From: Actinomyces qiguomingii
GTDB taxonomy: Bacteria; Actinomycetota; Actinomycetes; Actinomycetales; Actinomycetaceae
Length of the DNA stretch: 64,000 nucleotides
Direction of reading: 5' to 3'
NCBI RefSeq assembly: GCF_004102025.1
Contig: NZ_CP025228.1
Location: forward strand, 2,480,001-2,544,000
Below, piece after piece: positions 42,407 to 50,907 of the stretch. The notes under the pieces are model-generated. The model did no database searches. It was given only the letters and a program-made list of their open reading frames with translations, and was not told the DNA's origin. The first letter of the stretch is position 1, and every line of letters begins with the position of its first letter. The translations under genes were made by a program, and so were the position numbers.

Positions 42407-44128
42407 ATGAGCCCGATAAAGAACCCGCCCGCAAGCGACGCCAGTGCAGGCCGCGCCATCCGCCCGCCGCGCGCCGGCCGCGCCAACGGCCAGTGGCGCA
42501 TTGACGGCCGCGAGCCCCTGAACCCCAACGAGGTCGTCAAGCAGAACGGCGATCCGCTCGGCGCGCACGACCGCATCCTGTCCACCTACGCCGCCGCCGG
42601 CTTCGACGCCATCCCGGACGACGACCTCCACACCCGCTTTCGGTGGTGGGGCCTGTACACCCAGCGCAAGCAGGGCATTGACGGCGGCCGCACCGCCCAG
42701 CTCAGCCCCGCCGAACTATCCGACCGGTACTTCATGCAGCGGGTACGAATGGACGGCCAGTCCCTGTCCGTGCGTCAGATGCGCGTGCTCGGCCGGGCGG
42801 CGAACGAGTTCGCCCGCGGCACCCTGGACGTCACCGACCGGCAGAACCTCCAGATGCACTGGATCCAGATCGAGTCCGTGCCCGAGCTGTGGCGCCGGCT
42901 GGAGGAGGTCGGCCTGATCACCATTGAGGCGTGCGGCGACACCCCACGCGGGATCCTCGTCTCCCCGGTGGCCGGAATCGCCCCCGACGAGATCATCGAC
43001 CCCTCTGCCGCCGCGGCCCAGATCCGCAACACCTTCCTCGGCAACCCCGAGATCTCGAATCTTCCACGCAAGTTCAAAACCGCCTTTACCGGCTCCCCCA
43101 CCCTGGACATCCTCCACGAGATCAACGACATCGCCTACGTAGGCGTGGAGCACCCCGAGCTCGGACCCGGCTATGACCTGTGGATCGCCGGCGCCCTGTC
43201 GACGGCGCCCTTCCTCGGGCAGCGCCTGGGCACCTTCGTACGGCCTGACCAGGTCACCGACGTGTGGTGGGCCACTATCCGGCTCTTCCGTGACTATGGC
43301 TACCGCCGCCTGCGCAACAAGGCCCGGTTGAAGTTCCTCATGGCCGAGTGGGGCCCGGAGAGGTTCCGCCAGGTCCTGCAGGAGGACTACCTGGGCTACC
43401 AGCTGGCCGACGGCCCCGCCCCGGCACCGCCCGTGGGCGAGGCCGACCACATCGGCGTCCACCGGCAGAAGGACGGGCGCTACTGGATCGGCGGCAAACC
43501 GCCCGTCGGCCGCCTGTCCGGCGACACCATGCTGGGGCTGGCCGACCTCGCCGAGGCGGTCGGCTCCGATCGCGTGCGTACAACCCCGTTGCAGAACATC
43601 CTGCTGCTGGACGTGCCCGAGCAGCACGTGGAGAAGGCCGTGGCCGGGCTGCAGGAGCTTGGCATCGACCCCTCCCCCGGCCCGTTCACCCGCTCACTGC
43701 TGGCCTGCACCGGCCTGGAGTTCTGCAAGTTCGCCATCGTGGAGACCAAGTCCCTAGCGGCGCGGGTAGGCGCTGAGCTCGATGCGCGCCTGGCGGACCT
43801 CGACCTCGAGCGCCGGATCTCCATCTCCGTCAACGGCTGCCCCAACTCCTGCGCCCGCATCCAGATCGCCGACATCGGCCTCAAGGGGCAGATCATCACC
43901 GTCGACGGCCAGCAGGTACCCGGCTTCCAGGTGCACCTGGGAGGCGGGCTGGCCTCCGCCGGCCACGAGGAGGCCGAGCTGGGACGCACCGTGCGCGGAC
44001 TGAAGGTGGCCGCCACCGACCTGGCCGACTACATCGAGCGCGTCGTGCGCCGCTACGCCGCCGCACGCGCCCCTAAGGAGAGCTTCTCCCAGTGGACGCA
44101 GCGAGCACCTAAGGAGGAACTGGTATGA
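42407..44128 (+). CDS. sir: ferredoxin-dependent sulfite reductase (siroheme, 4Fe-4S)
   Basis: Reduces sulfite to sulfide with six electrons. The 573-residue protein has two ferrite-reductase half-domains. The cluster/siroheme cysteines are in ACTGLEFCKFAIVETK and VNGCPNSCARIQIADIG, the C-x5-C and C-x3-C pattern. Other blocks are LSVRQMRVLGRAANEFARG and TDRQNLQMHWIQIE. It belongs to the SirA/NirA group, which also includes nitrite reductases, and the sulfate-assimilation neighbours decide for sulfite. A TGGAGGAGAC site makes 42407 the start. The stop overlaps cysH as ATGA. The leader peptide upstream should control the whole operon. Confidence 0.93.
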   Translation: MSPIKNPPASDASAGRAIRPPRAGRANGQWRIDGREPLNPNEVVKQNGDPLGAHDRILSTYAAAGFDAIPDDDLHTRFRWWGLYTQRKQGIDGGRTAQLSPAELSDRYFMQRVRMDGQSLSVRQMRVLGRAANEFARGTLDVTDRQNLQMHWIQIESVPELWRRLEEVGLITIEACGDTPRGILVSPVAGIAPDEIIDPSAAAAQIRNTFLGNPEISNLPRKFKTAFTGSPTLDILHEINDIAYVGVEHPELGPGYDLWIAGALSTAPFLGQRLGTFVRPDQVTDVWWATIRLFRDYGYRRLRNKARLKFLMAEWGPERFRQVLQEDYLGYQLADGPAPAPPVGEADHIGVHRQKDGRYWIGGKPPVGRLSGDTMLGLADLAEAVGSDRVRTTPLQNILLLDVPEQHVEKAVAGLQELGIDPSPGPFTRSLLACTGLEFCKFAIVETKSLAARVGAELDARLADLDLERRISISVNGCPNSCARIQIADIGLKGQIITVDGQQVPGFQVHLGGGLASAGHEEAELGRTVRGLKVAATDLADYIERVVRRYAAARAPKESFSQWTQRAPKEELV

Positions 44129-45015
44129 CCACCGAGGACATCGCACCCCTGGCCGGACTGCGCCCGGCCACCATCCCGGCCCTGACCGCCGACGCCGCCC
44201 TGGCGAGCGCCCCCATTGCATCCTCAACTCCATCCCCCGCTCCAACCCTTGCGGACCTCAGCCCCTACGGCCGGTTAGTCGCGCGCGGCGCCAACCACCC
44301 TCGCTCCCCGCAGGCCCCCCGTCGCAGCGAGGCCAAGCTGCGCCGCATTGCGGCCGACGGCGCCGCACGGCTGGGCCCGAAGGCCTCCGCCGAGGCAGTG
44401 GTTGCCTGGGCGGCTGAGACCTTCCCCGGCTCTCTGGCCGTCGCCTGTTCCATGGCGGACGCCGTCCTGCCACATGTGGTGGCCACCCGCATTCCCGGCG
44501 TGGACACGCTGTTCCTGGAGACCGGCTTCCACTTCCCCCAGACCGAGCAGACCCGTGACGCCGTCGCCCGCACCTTGGACGTCACCGTCATAGACGTCCT
44601 GCCCGAGCTCACCATCGCCCAGCAGGATGCCGAGTACGGGCCGCGCCTGTACGAGCGGGACCCCACCAAATGCTGCTACCTACGCAAGGTGGCGCCCCTG
44701 GCGCGCGCCCTGTCCGGCTACGAGGCCTGGGCCACCGGCCTGCGCCGCGAGGACTCCCCCACCCGCGCCGACGCCCCGCTGGTCACCTTCGATGAGACCC
44801 ACCGGATCGTCAAGCTCAACCCGCTGGCGGCCTGGAGCTTCGAGGACCTGCTGGAGTACGCGGCCGCACACGACGTCGTCGTCAACCCGCTGCTGGCTGA
44901 CGGCTACCCGTCGATCGGCTGCCAGACCTGCACCCGGCGCGTCGCCCCTGGCGAGGATCCCCGCTCCGGACGCTGGGCCGGATTCGCCAAGAACGAGTGC
45001 GGCATCCACCTGTGA
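44125..45015 (+). CDS. cysH: adenylyl-sulfate (APS/PAPS) reductase CysH
   Basis: Reduces activated sulfate to sulfite. The 296-residue protein has AVACSMADAVLPHVV, the P-loop-like start of the fold, then FLETGFHFPQTEQTRD. The cysteine set CCYLRKVAPLARAL and CQTCTRRV marks the 4Fe-4S form that prefers APS over PAPS. The ending ECGIHL carries the catalytic cysteine. No cysC kinase gene is present, which agrees with APS use. A Pro/Ala-rich stretch of about 65 residues precedes the core. An AAGGAGG site and the ATGA overlap with sir fix the start. Confidence 0.94.
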   Translation: MTTEDIAPLAGLRPATIPALTADAALASAPIASSTPSPAPTLADLSPYGRLVARGANHPRSPQAPRRSEAKLRRIAADGAARLGPKASAEAVVAWAAETFPGSLAVACSMADAVLPHVVATRIPGVDTLFLETGFHFPQTEQTRDAVARTLDVTVIDVLPELTIAQQDAEYGPRLYERDPTKCCYLRKVAPLARALSGYEAWATGLRREDSPTRADAPLVTFDETHRIVKLNPLAAWSFEDLLEYAAAHDVVVNPLLADGYPSIGCQTCTRRVAPGEDPRSGRWAGFAKNECGIHL

Positions 45016-45069
45016 CACCCCGCCCGCACGCCCCTGCACATCAAACCGCGGAACCGATTGGACAGCCCC

Positions 45070-46002
45070 ATGACCACAGCCACAGACAGCATTACCAGCG
45101 TTACCACCACCCCCGCTGATCACCTCGACGCCCTCGAGTCCGAAGCGATCGGGATCATCCGCGAAGTGGTCGCCGAATGCCGGCGCCCGGTGCTGCTGTT
45201 CTCGGGGGGTAAGGACTCCGTGGTGATCCTGCACCTGGCCCGCAAGGCGTTCTGGCCGGCACCGCTGCCCTTCCCCCTGCTGCATGTGGACACCGGCCAC
45301 AACTTCCCCGAGGTACTCGCCTACCGGGACGAGACCGTCGCCGCCACCGGAGCGCGCCTGCTCGTCGCCCGGGTGCAGGACTACATCGACGACGGCCGCC
45401 TGCGGGAGCGGGCTGACGGCACCCGCAACCCGCTGCAGACCCGACCGCTGCTGGATGCCATCCAGTCCGAGCGCTTCGACGGCGTCATCGGCGGTGCCCG
45501 CCGCGACGAGGAGCGCTCGCGCGCCAAGGAGCGCATCGTCTCCCTGCGGGATGAGTTCGGGCAGTGGGATCCGCGCAACCAGCGTCCCGAGCTGTGGCGG
45601 CTGCTGAACCTGCGTCACTGCCCCGGTGAGCACCTGCGCGTCTTCCCCCTGTCCGACTGGACCGAGCTGGACGTGTGGCGCTACATCGAGCGTGAGGACA
45701 TCGCCCTGCCGAGCCTGTACTACGCCCACCGGCGGGAGGTCTTCTCACGCGACGGCATGTGGCTGGCCGTCACCCCGGTAACCCGGCCGCGCGAAGGTGA
45801 GAAAGTCACCACCCGCACCGTGCGCTACCGCACCGTCGGCGACATGTCCTGCACCGGTGCCGTGGACTCCACCGCAGCCAGCAACCACGAGATCGCCGTC
45901 GAGGTGGCCGCCTCCACGCTCACCGAGCGCGGCGCCACCCGGGCCGACGACCGCCTGTCGGAGTCCGCCATGGAGGATCGCAAGCGCGAAGGCTACTTCT
46001 GA
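45070..46002 (+). CDS. cysD: sulfate adenylyltransferase subunit 2
   Basis: CysD is the catalytic half of ATP sulfurylase and makes APS from ATP and sulfate. The 310-residue protein has LFSGGKDSVVILHLA (the PP-loop), LLHVDTGHNFPEVLAYRD, GGARRDEERSRAKERI, FPLSDWTELDVWRYI and DRLSESAMEDRKREGYF at the end. The ATG at 45070 is preferred to an upstream in-frame TTG. The 54-base gap to cysH holds no terminator. It works with CysN. Confidence 0.95.
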   Translation: MTTATDSITSVTTTPADHLDALESEAIGIIREVVAECRRPVLLFSGGKDSVVILHLARKAFWPAPLPFPLLHVDTGHNFPEVLAYRDETVAATGARLLVARVQDYIDDGRLRERADGTRNPLQTRPLLDAIQSERFDGVIGGARRDEERSRAKERIVSLRDEFGQWDPRNQRPELWRLLNLRHCPGEHLRVFPLSDWTELDVWRYIEREDIALPSLYYAHRREVFSRDGMWLAVTPVTRPREGEKVTTRTVRYRTVGDMSCTGAVDSTAASNHEIAVEVAASTLTERGATRADDRLSESAMEDRKREGYF

Positions 46003-46076
46003 GTCCGGTTCCGGCTCCCGCTCCGACACCCGTCCCACCCCACGAACCCACCAGACACGCACCCCTGGAGAAACCT

Positions 46077-47429
46077 ATGACCATCACCCCCTCCCAGTCC
46101 GCACACCCCGAACCGAAACGATCCGCCCCGCAACCGTCTAAGACCACGGGCCTGCTGCGCCTGGCCACCGCCGGCAGCGTCGACGACGGCAAGTCGACCC
46201 TGGTCGGCAGGCTGCTGGTGGACTCCAAGTCGGTGCTGCGCGACCAGCTCGCCGCCGTGGAGCAGGTGAGCCTGGACCGCGGCCTGACCCACGCCGACCT
46301 GGCCCTGCTCACCGACGGCCTACGCGCGGAGCGGGAGCAGGGCATCACCATCGACGTCGCCTACCGCTACTTCGCCACGCCCCGCCGCTCCTTCATCCTG
46401 GCCGACTGCCCCGGCCACGTGCAGTACACCCGCAACACGGTCACCGGCGCATCGACCGCCGACGTGGTGGTGCTGCTGGTGGACGCCCGCCACGGCGTGG
46501 TGGAGCAGACCCGCCGGCACCTGGCGGTGGCGGCGCTCCTGAAAGTCCCGCACGTGGTGGTAGCCGTCAACAAGATCGACCTGGTGGACTTCTCCGCCGA
46601 CGTCTACGACGCGATCGTCGCCGAGTTGGGCACCGCCGGCGCCGAGCTGAGGGTCACGGACCTGCGGGCGCTGCCGACCTGCGCCCTGGAGGGAGACAAC
46701 GTGGTGCACCGATCCTCGCGAACTCCCTTCTACCGCGGCCCCGCCCTCCTGGAGCTGCTGGAGACCATTCCGGCCGACACCACGTCGGCCGACGGGGCCT
46801 TCCGCCTGCCCGTGCAGCTGGTCATCCGGCCGCAGGGGGCAGCGGCCGACGGCCTGTCCGACTACCGCGGCTACGCCGGGCGGGTCGCCGCCGGATCGGT
46901 CCGTGTGGGCGATGAGGTGGTGGTCCTCCCCTCGCGGCGCCGCAGCCGGGTCGCCGCCATCGACCTCGCTGACACCGCCCTGACCGAGGCACGTGCCGGC
47001 CAGTCGGTGACCCTGCGGCTGGCCGATGACATCGACATCATGCGCGGTGATCTCCTCGCCTCCGCCGCCGACCCGCCGGCGCTGCGCCGGGAGCTGGCCG
47101 CCCGCGTCGCCTGGCTGTCCGAGCGCCCCACCAGGCCGGGCGACCGGGTGCTCGTCAAGCACGGGACGCGCACCGTCCAGGCGATCATCACCGCGGTCGA
47201 CGGCGTCCTCAATCTCGACGACCTCACCGCCGCGCCCGCCCGCGCCCTGGCCCTCAACGACATCGGGACCATCCGCCTGCGCCTGTCCGAACCGCTTCCC
47301 GTGGCCGACTACGCCCGCTCCCGCAGCGACGGTGCCTTCCTGCTCGTAGACCCCTTCGACGGCTGGACACTCGCCGCGGGCATGGTGCGCCTGGATGGCC
47401 AGCGGGCGTCCGCACCGCTGGCAGCATGA
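46077..47429 (+). CDS. cysN: sulfate adenylyltransferase subunit 1 (GTPase)
   Basis: CysN couples GTP hydrolysis to APS synthesis by CysD. The elongation-factor-like GTPase domain has GSVDDGKSTLVGRLL near residue 38, ITIDVAYRYF, ADCPGHVQYTRN and NKIDLVDF. Two beta-barrel domains follow. The length of 450 residues is normal for a CysN without a fused CysC kinase domain. A CTGGAG site precedes the ATG. The stop overlaps cobA as ATGA. Confidence 0.95.
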   Translation: MTITPSQSAHPEPKRSAPQPSKTTGLLRLATAGSVDDGKSTLVGRLLVDSKSVLRDQLAAVEQVSLDRGLTHADLALLTDGLRAEREQGITIDVAYRYFATPRRSFILADCPGHVQYTRNTVTGASTADVVVLLVDARHGVVEQTRRHLAVAALLKVPHVVVAVNKIDLVDFSADVYDAIVAELGTAGAELRVTDLRALPTCALEGDNVVHRSSRTPFYRGPALLELLETIPADTTSADGAFRLPVQLVIRPQGAAADGLSDYRGYAGRVAAGSVRVGDEVVVLPSRRRSRVAAIDLADTALTEARAGQSVTLRLADDIDIMRGDLLASAADPPALRRELAARVAWLSERPTRPGDRVLVKHGTRTVQAIITAVDGVLNLDDLTAAPARALALNDIGTIRLRLSEPLPVADYARSRSDGAFLLVDPFDGWTLAAGMVRLDGQRASAPLAA

Positions 47430-48262
47430 ACCGGGCGAGCACAGCCGCGGGCACGGCCGGGCGGCCCGCGCCGGAAGTAGCCGGGCGGCCCGCGCCGGAG
47501 ATGGAAAGAATCCCGGATACCGACCGTCCCGGCACCGGTTGGGTGGCGCTCATCGGAGGCGGCCCGGGGGACCCAGGGCTGATCACGGTGCGGGGCCTGG
47601 AGCTGCTGCGGCGGGCCGACGTCGTCGTCATCGACCGTCTCGCCCCGCGCCAGCTGTTGGAGGCCGCCGGACCCGACGCCGAGGTGATCGACGTGGGCAA
47701 GCGCCCGGGCCACCATCTGATGCCTCAGGACCGGATCGACGCGGTGCTGGTGGAGCGGGCCCGCGCCGGGCGTCGCGTGGCGCGGCTCAAGGGCGGCGAC
47801 CCGTACGTGCTGGGCCGCGGCGGCGAGGAGGCGGCAGCCTGCCGGGCGGCCGGCGTCGTCGTCGAGATCGTTCCCGGGGTCACTTCGGCCATCGCCGTGC
47901 CGGCCGCCGCCGGCATCCCGGCCACCCACCGGGGGCTGGCCCGGGGATTCTCCGTGGTCACCGCCCATGAGGAACTGGGGTCGACCGTGCCGGTGCGAGG
48001 CGACCACACGCTGATCCTGCTGATGGGCGTAACCCGCCTTGGCCCCACCATGGCGATCCTCCTGGACAACGGGGCCGACCCCGACACCCCGGCCGCAATT
48101 GTCGAACGCGGCTTCCTGCCAGACCAGCGAGTGACCACCACCGTGCTGCGATGTCTGCCCGACGTCGCCGCCGACGTCGGTGTCAAAGCTCCCGCAGTCA
48201 TCGTCATCGGCGACGTCGTCACCGTCAGTCCCGCATGGAACACGCGGATCATCCCCGGGTGA
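47426..48262 (+). CDS. cobA: uroporphyrinogen-III C-methyltransferase
   Basis: Methylates uroporphyrinogen III at C2 and C7 to give precorrin-2, the branch point to siroheme and cobalamin. After about 38 low-complexity residues, the SUMT domain runs WVALIGGGPGDPGLITVRGL, VVVIDRLAPRQLL, VARLKGGDPYVLGRGGEEA, VPGVTSAIAVPAAAGIPATHRGL (about residues 148-170) and a GDVV ending. No CysG-type dehydrogenase/chelatase domain is attached. The 278-residue length agrees. Translation is coupled to cysN. In this operon it provides siroheme for the sulfite reductase. Confidence 0.93.
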   Translation: MNRASTAAGTAGRPAPEVAGRPAPEMERIPDTDRPGTGWVALIGGGPGDPGLITVRGLELLRRADVVVIDRLAPRQLLEAAGPDAEVIDVGKRPGHHLMPQDRIDAVLVERARAGRRVARLKGGDPYVLGRGGEEAAACRAAGVVVEIVPGVTSAIAVPAAAGIPATHRGLARGFSVVTAHEELGSTVPVRGDHTLILLMGVTRLGPTMAILLDNGADPDTPAAIVERGFLPDQRVTTTVLRCLPDVAADVGVKAPAVIVIGDVVTVSPAWNTRIIPG

Positions 48263-48299
48263 TGACCGGTGAGGATCCCGACGACCCTGAAAGATCATC

Positions 48300-49181
48300 A
48301 TGCTTGCACTCATCGTCCTCGCCCTGGTCGGGCTCGTCGCGCAACTCGTGGACGGAACCCTGGGCATGGGCTACGGCGTCACCAGCTCCTCGTTGCTGCT
48401 CGCCGTGGGCTTGAGCCCGGCGCTGGCCAGTGCCAGCGTCCACCTGTCCCAGATCGGGACCACACTGGTGTCGGGCCTGTCCCACCTACGCCTGGGAAAC
48501 ACGGATCGGGCATTGGTGGCCCGCCTGGCCATCCCCGGCGCCTTCGGCGCCTTCCTGGGCGCCACCGTGCTCGCCCGGGTCGCCACCTCGGCGGCCACGC
48601 CCGTGACCGCCACCATTCTGCTGCTTCTGGGTCTCTACGTACTCGTGCGCTTCGCCCTCCGTCCGCCGACCGGGGCCACCGCACGCACCAGCCCCCATAC
48701 CTTCCGGCTGCTGACACCGCTAGGCCTGGTCGGCGGCTTCATCGACGCCACCGGCGGCGGTGGCTGGGGGCCGATTGTGACCACCACCCTGCTGTCGCGC
48801 GGCCGCACCGCCCCGCGCACCGTGGTCGGCAGCGTGGACACCGCCGAATTCATCGTCAGCGTGATGGCGTCATTGGGCTTCCTCCTGGGCCTGGGGACGG
48901 CCGGAATCGACTTCGGCGTTGTGATCGCCCTGCTGGGCGGCGGCGTACTGGCCGCGCCGCTGGCCGCCTGGGCGGTGTCCCGGATACCGGGCGCCGCCCT
49001 GGGGACCGCCATCGGAGGCCTCATCGTGGTGACGAATACGGCGACACTCCTGCAGGCACTCGACCTGGGCGCCCCGGTCACCACCTGGACGGTGTCGGCC
49101 CTGATTGCGGTGCTGGCGCCGCTCATCGGTTTCACGGTGCGCCGCCGCGCCAACGGTGTCCCTAAGGTGCAGGCGGCATGA
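48300..49181 (+). CDS. TauE/SafE-family sulfite exporter-like permease
   Basis: A 293-residue membrane protein of the TauE/SafE family with about eight helices. The two internal repeats are visible as LALVGLVAQLVDGTLGMGYG and LGLVGGFIDATGGGGWGPIV, each bearing the family D-G-x-x-G-type motif. Members export sulfite, sulfoacetate or related anions. In this operon it may vent sulfite or, less likely, import sulfate. The stop overlaps the chelatase gene as ATGA. I see no dedicated sulfate ABC importer in the window, so an uptake role should not be ruled out. Confidence 0.88.
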   Translation: MLALIVLALVGLVAQLVDGTLGMGYGVTSSSLLLAVGLSPALASASVHLSQIGTTLVSGLSHLRLGNTDRALVARLAIPGAFGAFLGATVLARVATSAATPVTATILLLLGLYVLVRFALRPPTGATARTSPHTFRLLTPLGLVGGFIDATGGGGWGPIVTTTLLSRGRTAPRTVVGSVDTAEFIVSVMASLGFLLGLGTAGIDFGVVIALLGGGVLAAPLAAWAVSRIPGAALGTAIGGLIVVTNTATLLQALDLGAPVTTWTVSALIAVLAPLIGFTVRRRANGVPKVQAA

Positions 49182-49885
49182 GCGCGCGTCCTCTGGTGGT
49201 ACTGGCCCACGGCACCCGCGCGCCCGGCGCCCACCCGGTCCTCGAACAGGTCAGCGCTCAGGTGGCGGCTCTCCTGCCGGGAGTTGCCGTACGCCACGGC
49301 TACGTGGAGTTCCAGAACCCCACGGCCCGGGAGGCCTTTTCGGGGCTGCACAATCCCGTCGTGGTGCCATTCTTCCTGGGCGGGGGCTACCACGTCCTGC
49401 ACGACCTGCCCGACCTGCTTGCCGAGCACGGATCCGGCAACGCCACCCGGCATCTGGGCCCCGAACCGTCGATTGTAAACGTGGTGGCCGACCGCTTCCG
49501 CCGGGCGGCGGCGCAGGCACACGCGGCCGTCACCGCCCTGGACGGTGTCGTGCTGGCCGGCTCGGGCTCGTTCAGAAGGCGGCCGGTGCGGGAGACCGAG
49601 CAGGCGGCGGCGCTGCTGGCGCGGGAGCTCGGCATCCCCGTCAGGCCCGCATACCTGGCCAAGACCTCGCCCGCAGCCCATGATGCGGTGTCCGCTTGGA
49701 GGCGGGAGGGCGCGCGGGCGATTGCCGTGGCCCCCTACCTACTGGCCGAGGGCAAGTTCTCCCGTGCGCTACACCGCAGCGAGGCGGACTTCGTTTCCGC
49801 CCCCATCGGAGCGCACCCGGCGGTCGCCCAGGTGGTCGCTCGGCGCTACCGGACGGCCACCGGCGGCGGTCGTGCCGCGCCATGA
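49178..49885 (+). CDS. CbiX/SirB-like sirohydrochlorin chelatase
   Basis: A 235-residue class II chelatase that would insert iron into sirohydrochlorin to make siroheme. The N-terminus PLVVLAHGTRAPGAHPVL carries the conserved His of the CbiX active site. VEFQNPTAREAF and VVVPFFLGGGYHVLHDLP supply the second conserved region with another His. The C-terminal half repeats the fold (VVLAGSGSFRRRPV, AIAVAPYLLAEGKF). With cobA it supplies two of the three siroheme steps. The NAD-dependent precorrin-2 dehydrogenase is not in the window. It is the last gene of the operon. Confidence 0.9.
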   Translation: MSARPLVVLAHGTRAPGAHPVLEQVSAQVAALLPGVAVRHGYVEFQNPTAREAFSGLHNPVVVPFFLGGGYHVLHDLPDLLAEHGSGNATRHLGPEPSIVNVVADRFRRAAAQAHAAVTALDGVVLAGSGSFRRRPVRETEQAAALLARELGIPVRPAYLAKTSPAAHDAVSAWRREGARAIAVAPYLLAEGKFSRALHRSEADFVSAPIGAHPAVAQVVARRYRTATGGGRAAP

Positions 49886-50041
49886 CGTCTCCAGCCCGGG
49901 CGGGCATCCGACATCACCGCCTCCTTCAGGATGCGTAGCTGCCAAGGACCGCATGCGGGGCAAGACACCCCGAGGACTTGCCCGGCGTGATCATGCCGGG
50001 CGGATAAGCTTATGCGGGCCTGATGCCCCAGGAGTGCCCGG

Positions 50042-50830
50042 ATGGGAGAAGAGCACCGCATGTCGTCCACCTCTCAGTCTGCTCGTCGGCGTAAACGCGC
50101 GAACGTGCCGAAGTATCAGGAGATCTACGAGTACCTGCGCACTCATATCCAGGACGGGACCTTTCCCTTCCGTTCTTTCCTGCCCAGCGAGAATCAGCTG
50201 TGCGCGGACTTCGCCACCACCCGGCCCACGGTGCGTAAGGCGGTGCAGTATCTGGGCTCCCAGGGCTACGTACAACCCATTCACGGCAAGGGCATCCAGG
50301 TGATCTACCGGCCGCGATCGTCCTCACTGTTCTTCCTGTCGGGTATCGAGTCCCTGGCTGAGGCCGGCCAGCGCATCGGCACACCGGTGCGCACGATCCT
50401 GCTGTCCTCAACGGTGGAGACCATCACGCAGACCACGGCACGGATCTCCGGGCTGGCGGCGGGCACCCAGGTGCTGTACCTGCGGCGTCTGCGCCTGCTG
50501 GATGAGCGACCCGCGATCATCGATCACAACCGCTTCCTGCGCTCGGTAGTGCCCGATATCCCCCGTGATGCCGCGGAGACCTCCATCTACGCCTACCTGG
50601 AGAGCGCTCTGGGAGTGCGTATCGCCACCGCCTCACGCATGATCACCATCGAGGCCGCAGATGAGCTGGACCGCCGTCACCTGGATCTGGGAGGCCTGGA
50701 CTGCGTGGGGGTGACGGAATCGCTGGGTTTTGACGCCTCCGGAGTGCCATTCGAGTACACCCGCTCCCACCATGTTCCGGAGACATTCGGCTTCATCTCA
50801 ACGGCCCAGCGCCTGCCCTCCCACCGGTGA
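50042..50830 (+). CDS. treR: GntR-family transcriptional regulator, probable TreR
   Basis: A 262-residue GntR/HutC-type regulator. The winged helix-turn-helix is KYQEIYEYLRTHIQDG, then LPSENQLCADFATTRPTVRK, then GYVQPIHGKG. The C-terminal UTRA ligand domain contains VLYLRRLRLLDERPAIIDHN and ESLGFDASGVPFEYTRSHH. TreR proteins of this class bind trehalose-6-phosphate and repress tre genes. It is convergent with treB-treC, and the palindrome upstream of treC is its likely target. The ATG at 50042 has AGGAG seven bases upstream. The Met at 50060 is an alternative. Confidence 0.88.
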   Translation: MGEEHRMSSTSQSARRRKRANVPKYQEIYEYLRTHIQDGTFPFRSFLPSENQLCADFATTRPTVRKAVQYLGSQGYVQPIHGKGIQVIYRPRSSSLFFLSGIESLAEAGQRIGTPVRTILLSSTVETITQTTARISGLAAGTQVLYLRRLRLLDERPAIIDHNRFLRSVVPDIPRDAAETSIYAYLESALGVRIATASRMITIEAADELDRRHLDLGGLDCVGVTESLGFDASGVPFEYTRSHHVPETFGFISTAQRLPSHR

Positions 50831-50843
50831 CGGAAATGCCGGC

Positions 50844-50884
50844 GGCCCGGCCGACGTGGCATTGACGCTCACGTCGGCCGGGCC
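50844..50884. terminator. bidirectional terminator between treR and treB
   Basis: A perfect 15-bp stem, GGCCCGGCCGACGTG facing CACGTCGGCCGGGCC with an 11-base loop, sits between the convergent genes. It can end both transcripts. Neither side has a strong T run. Confidence 0.82.
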
Positions 50885-50907
50885 GGTTCGCCGGTAAGCC
50901 CTAGAAC

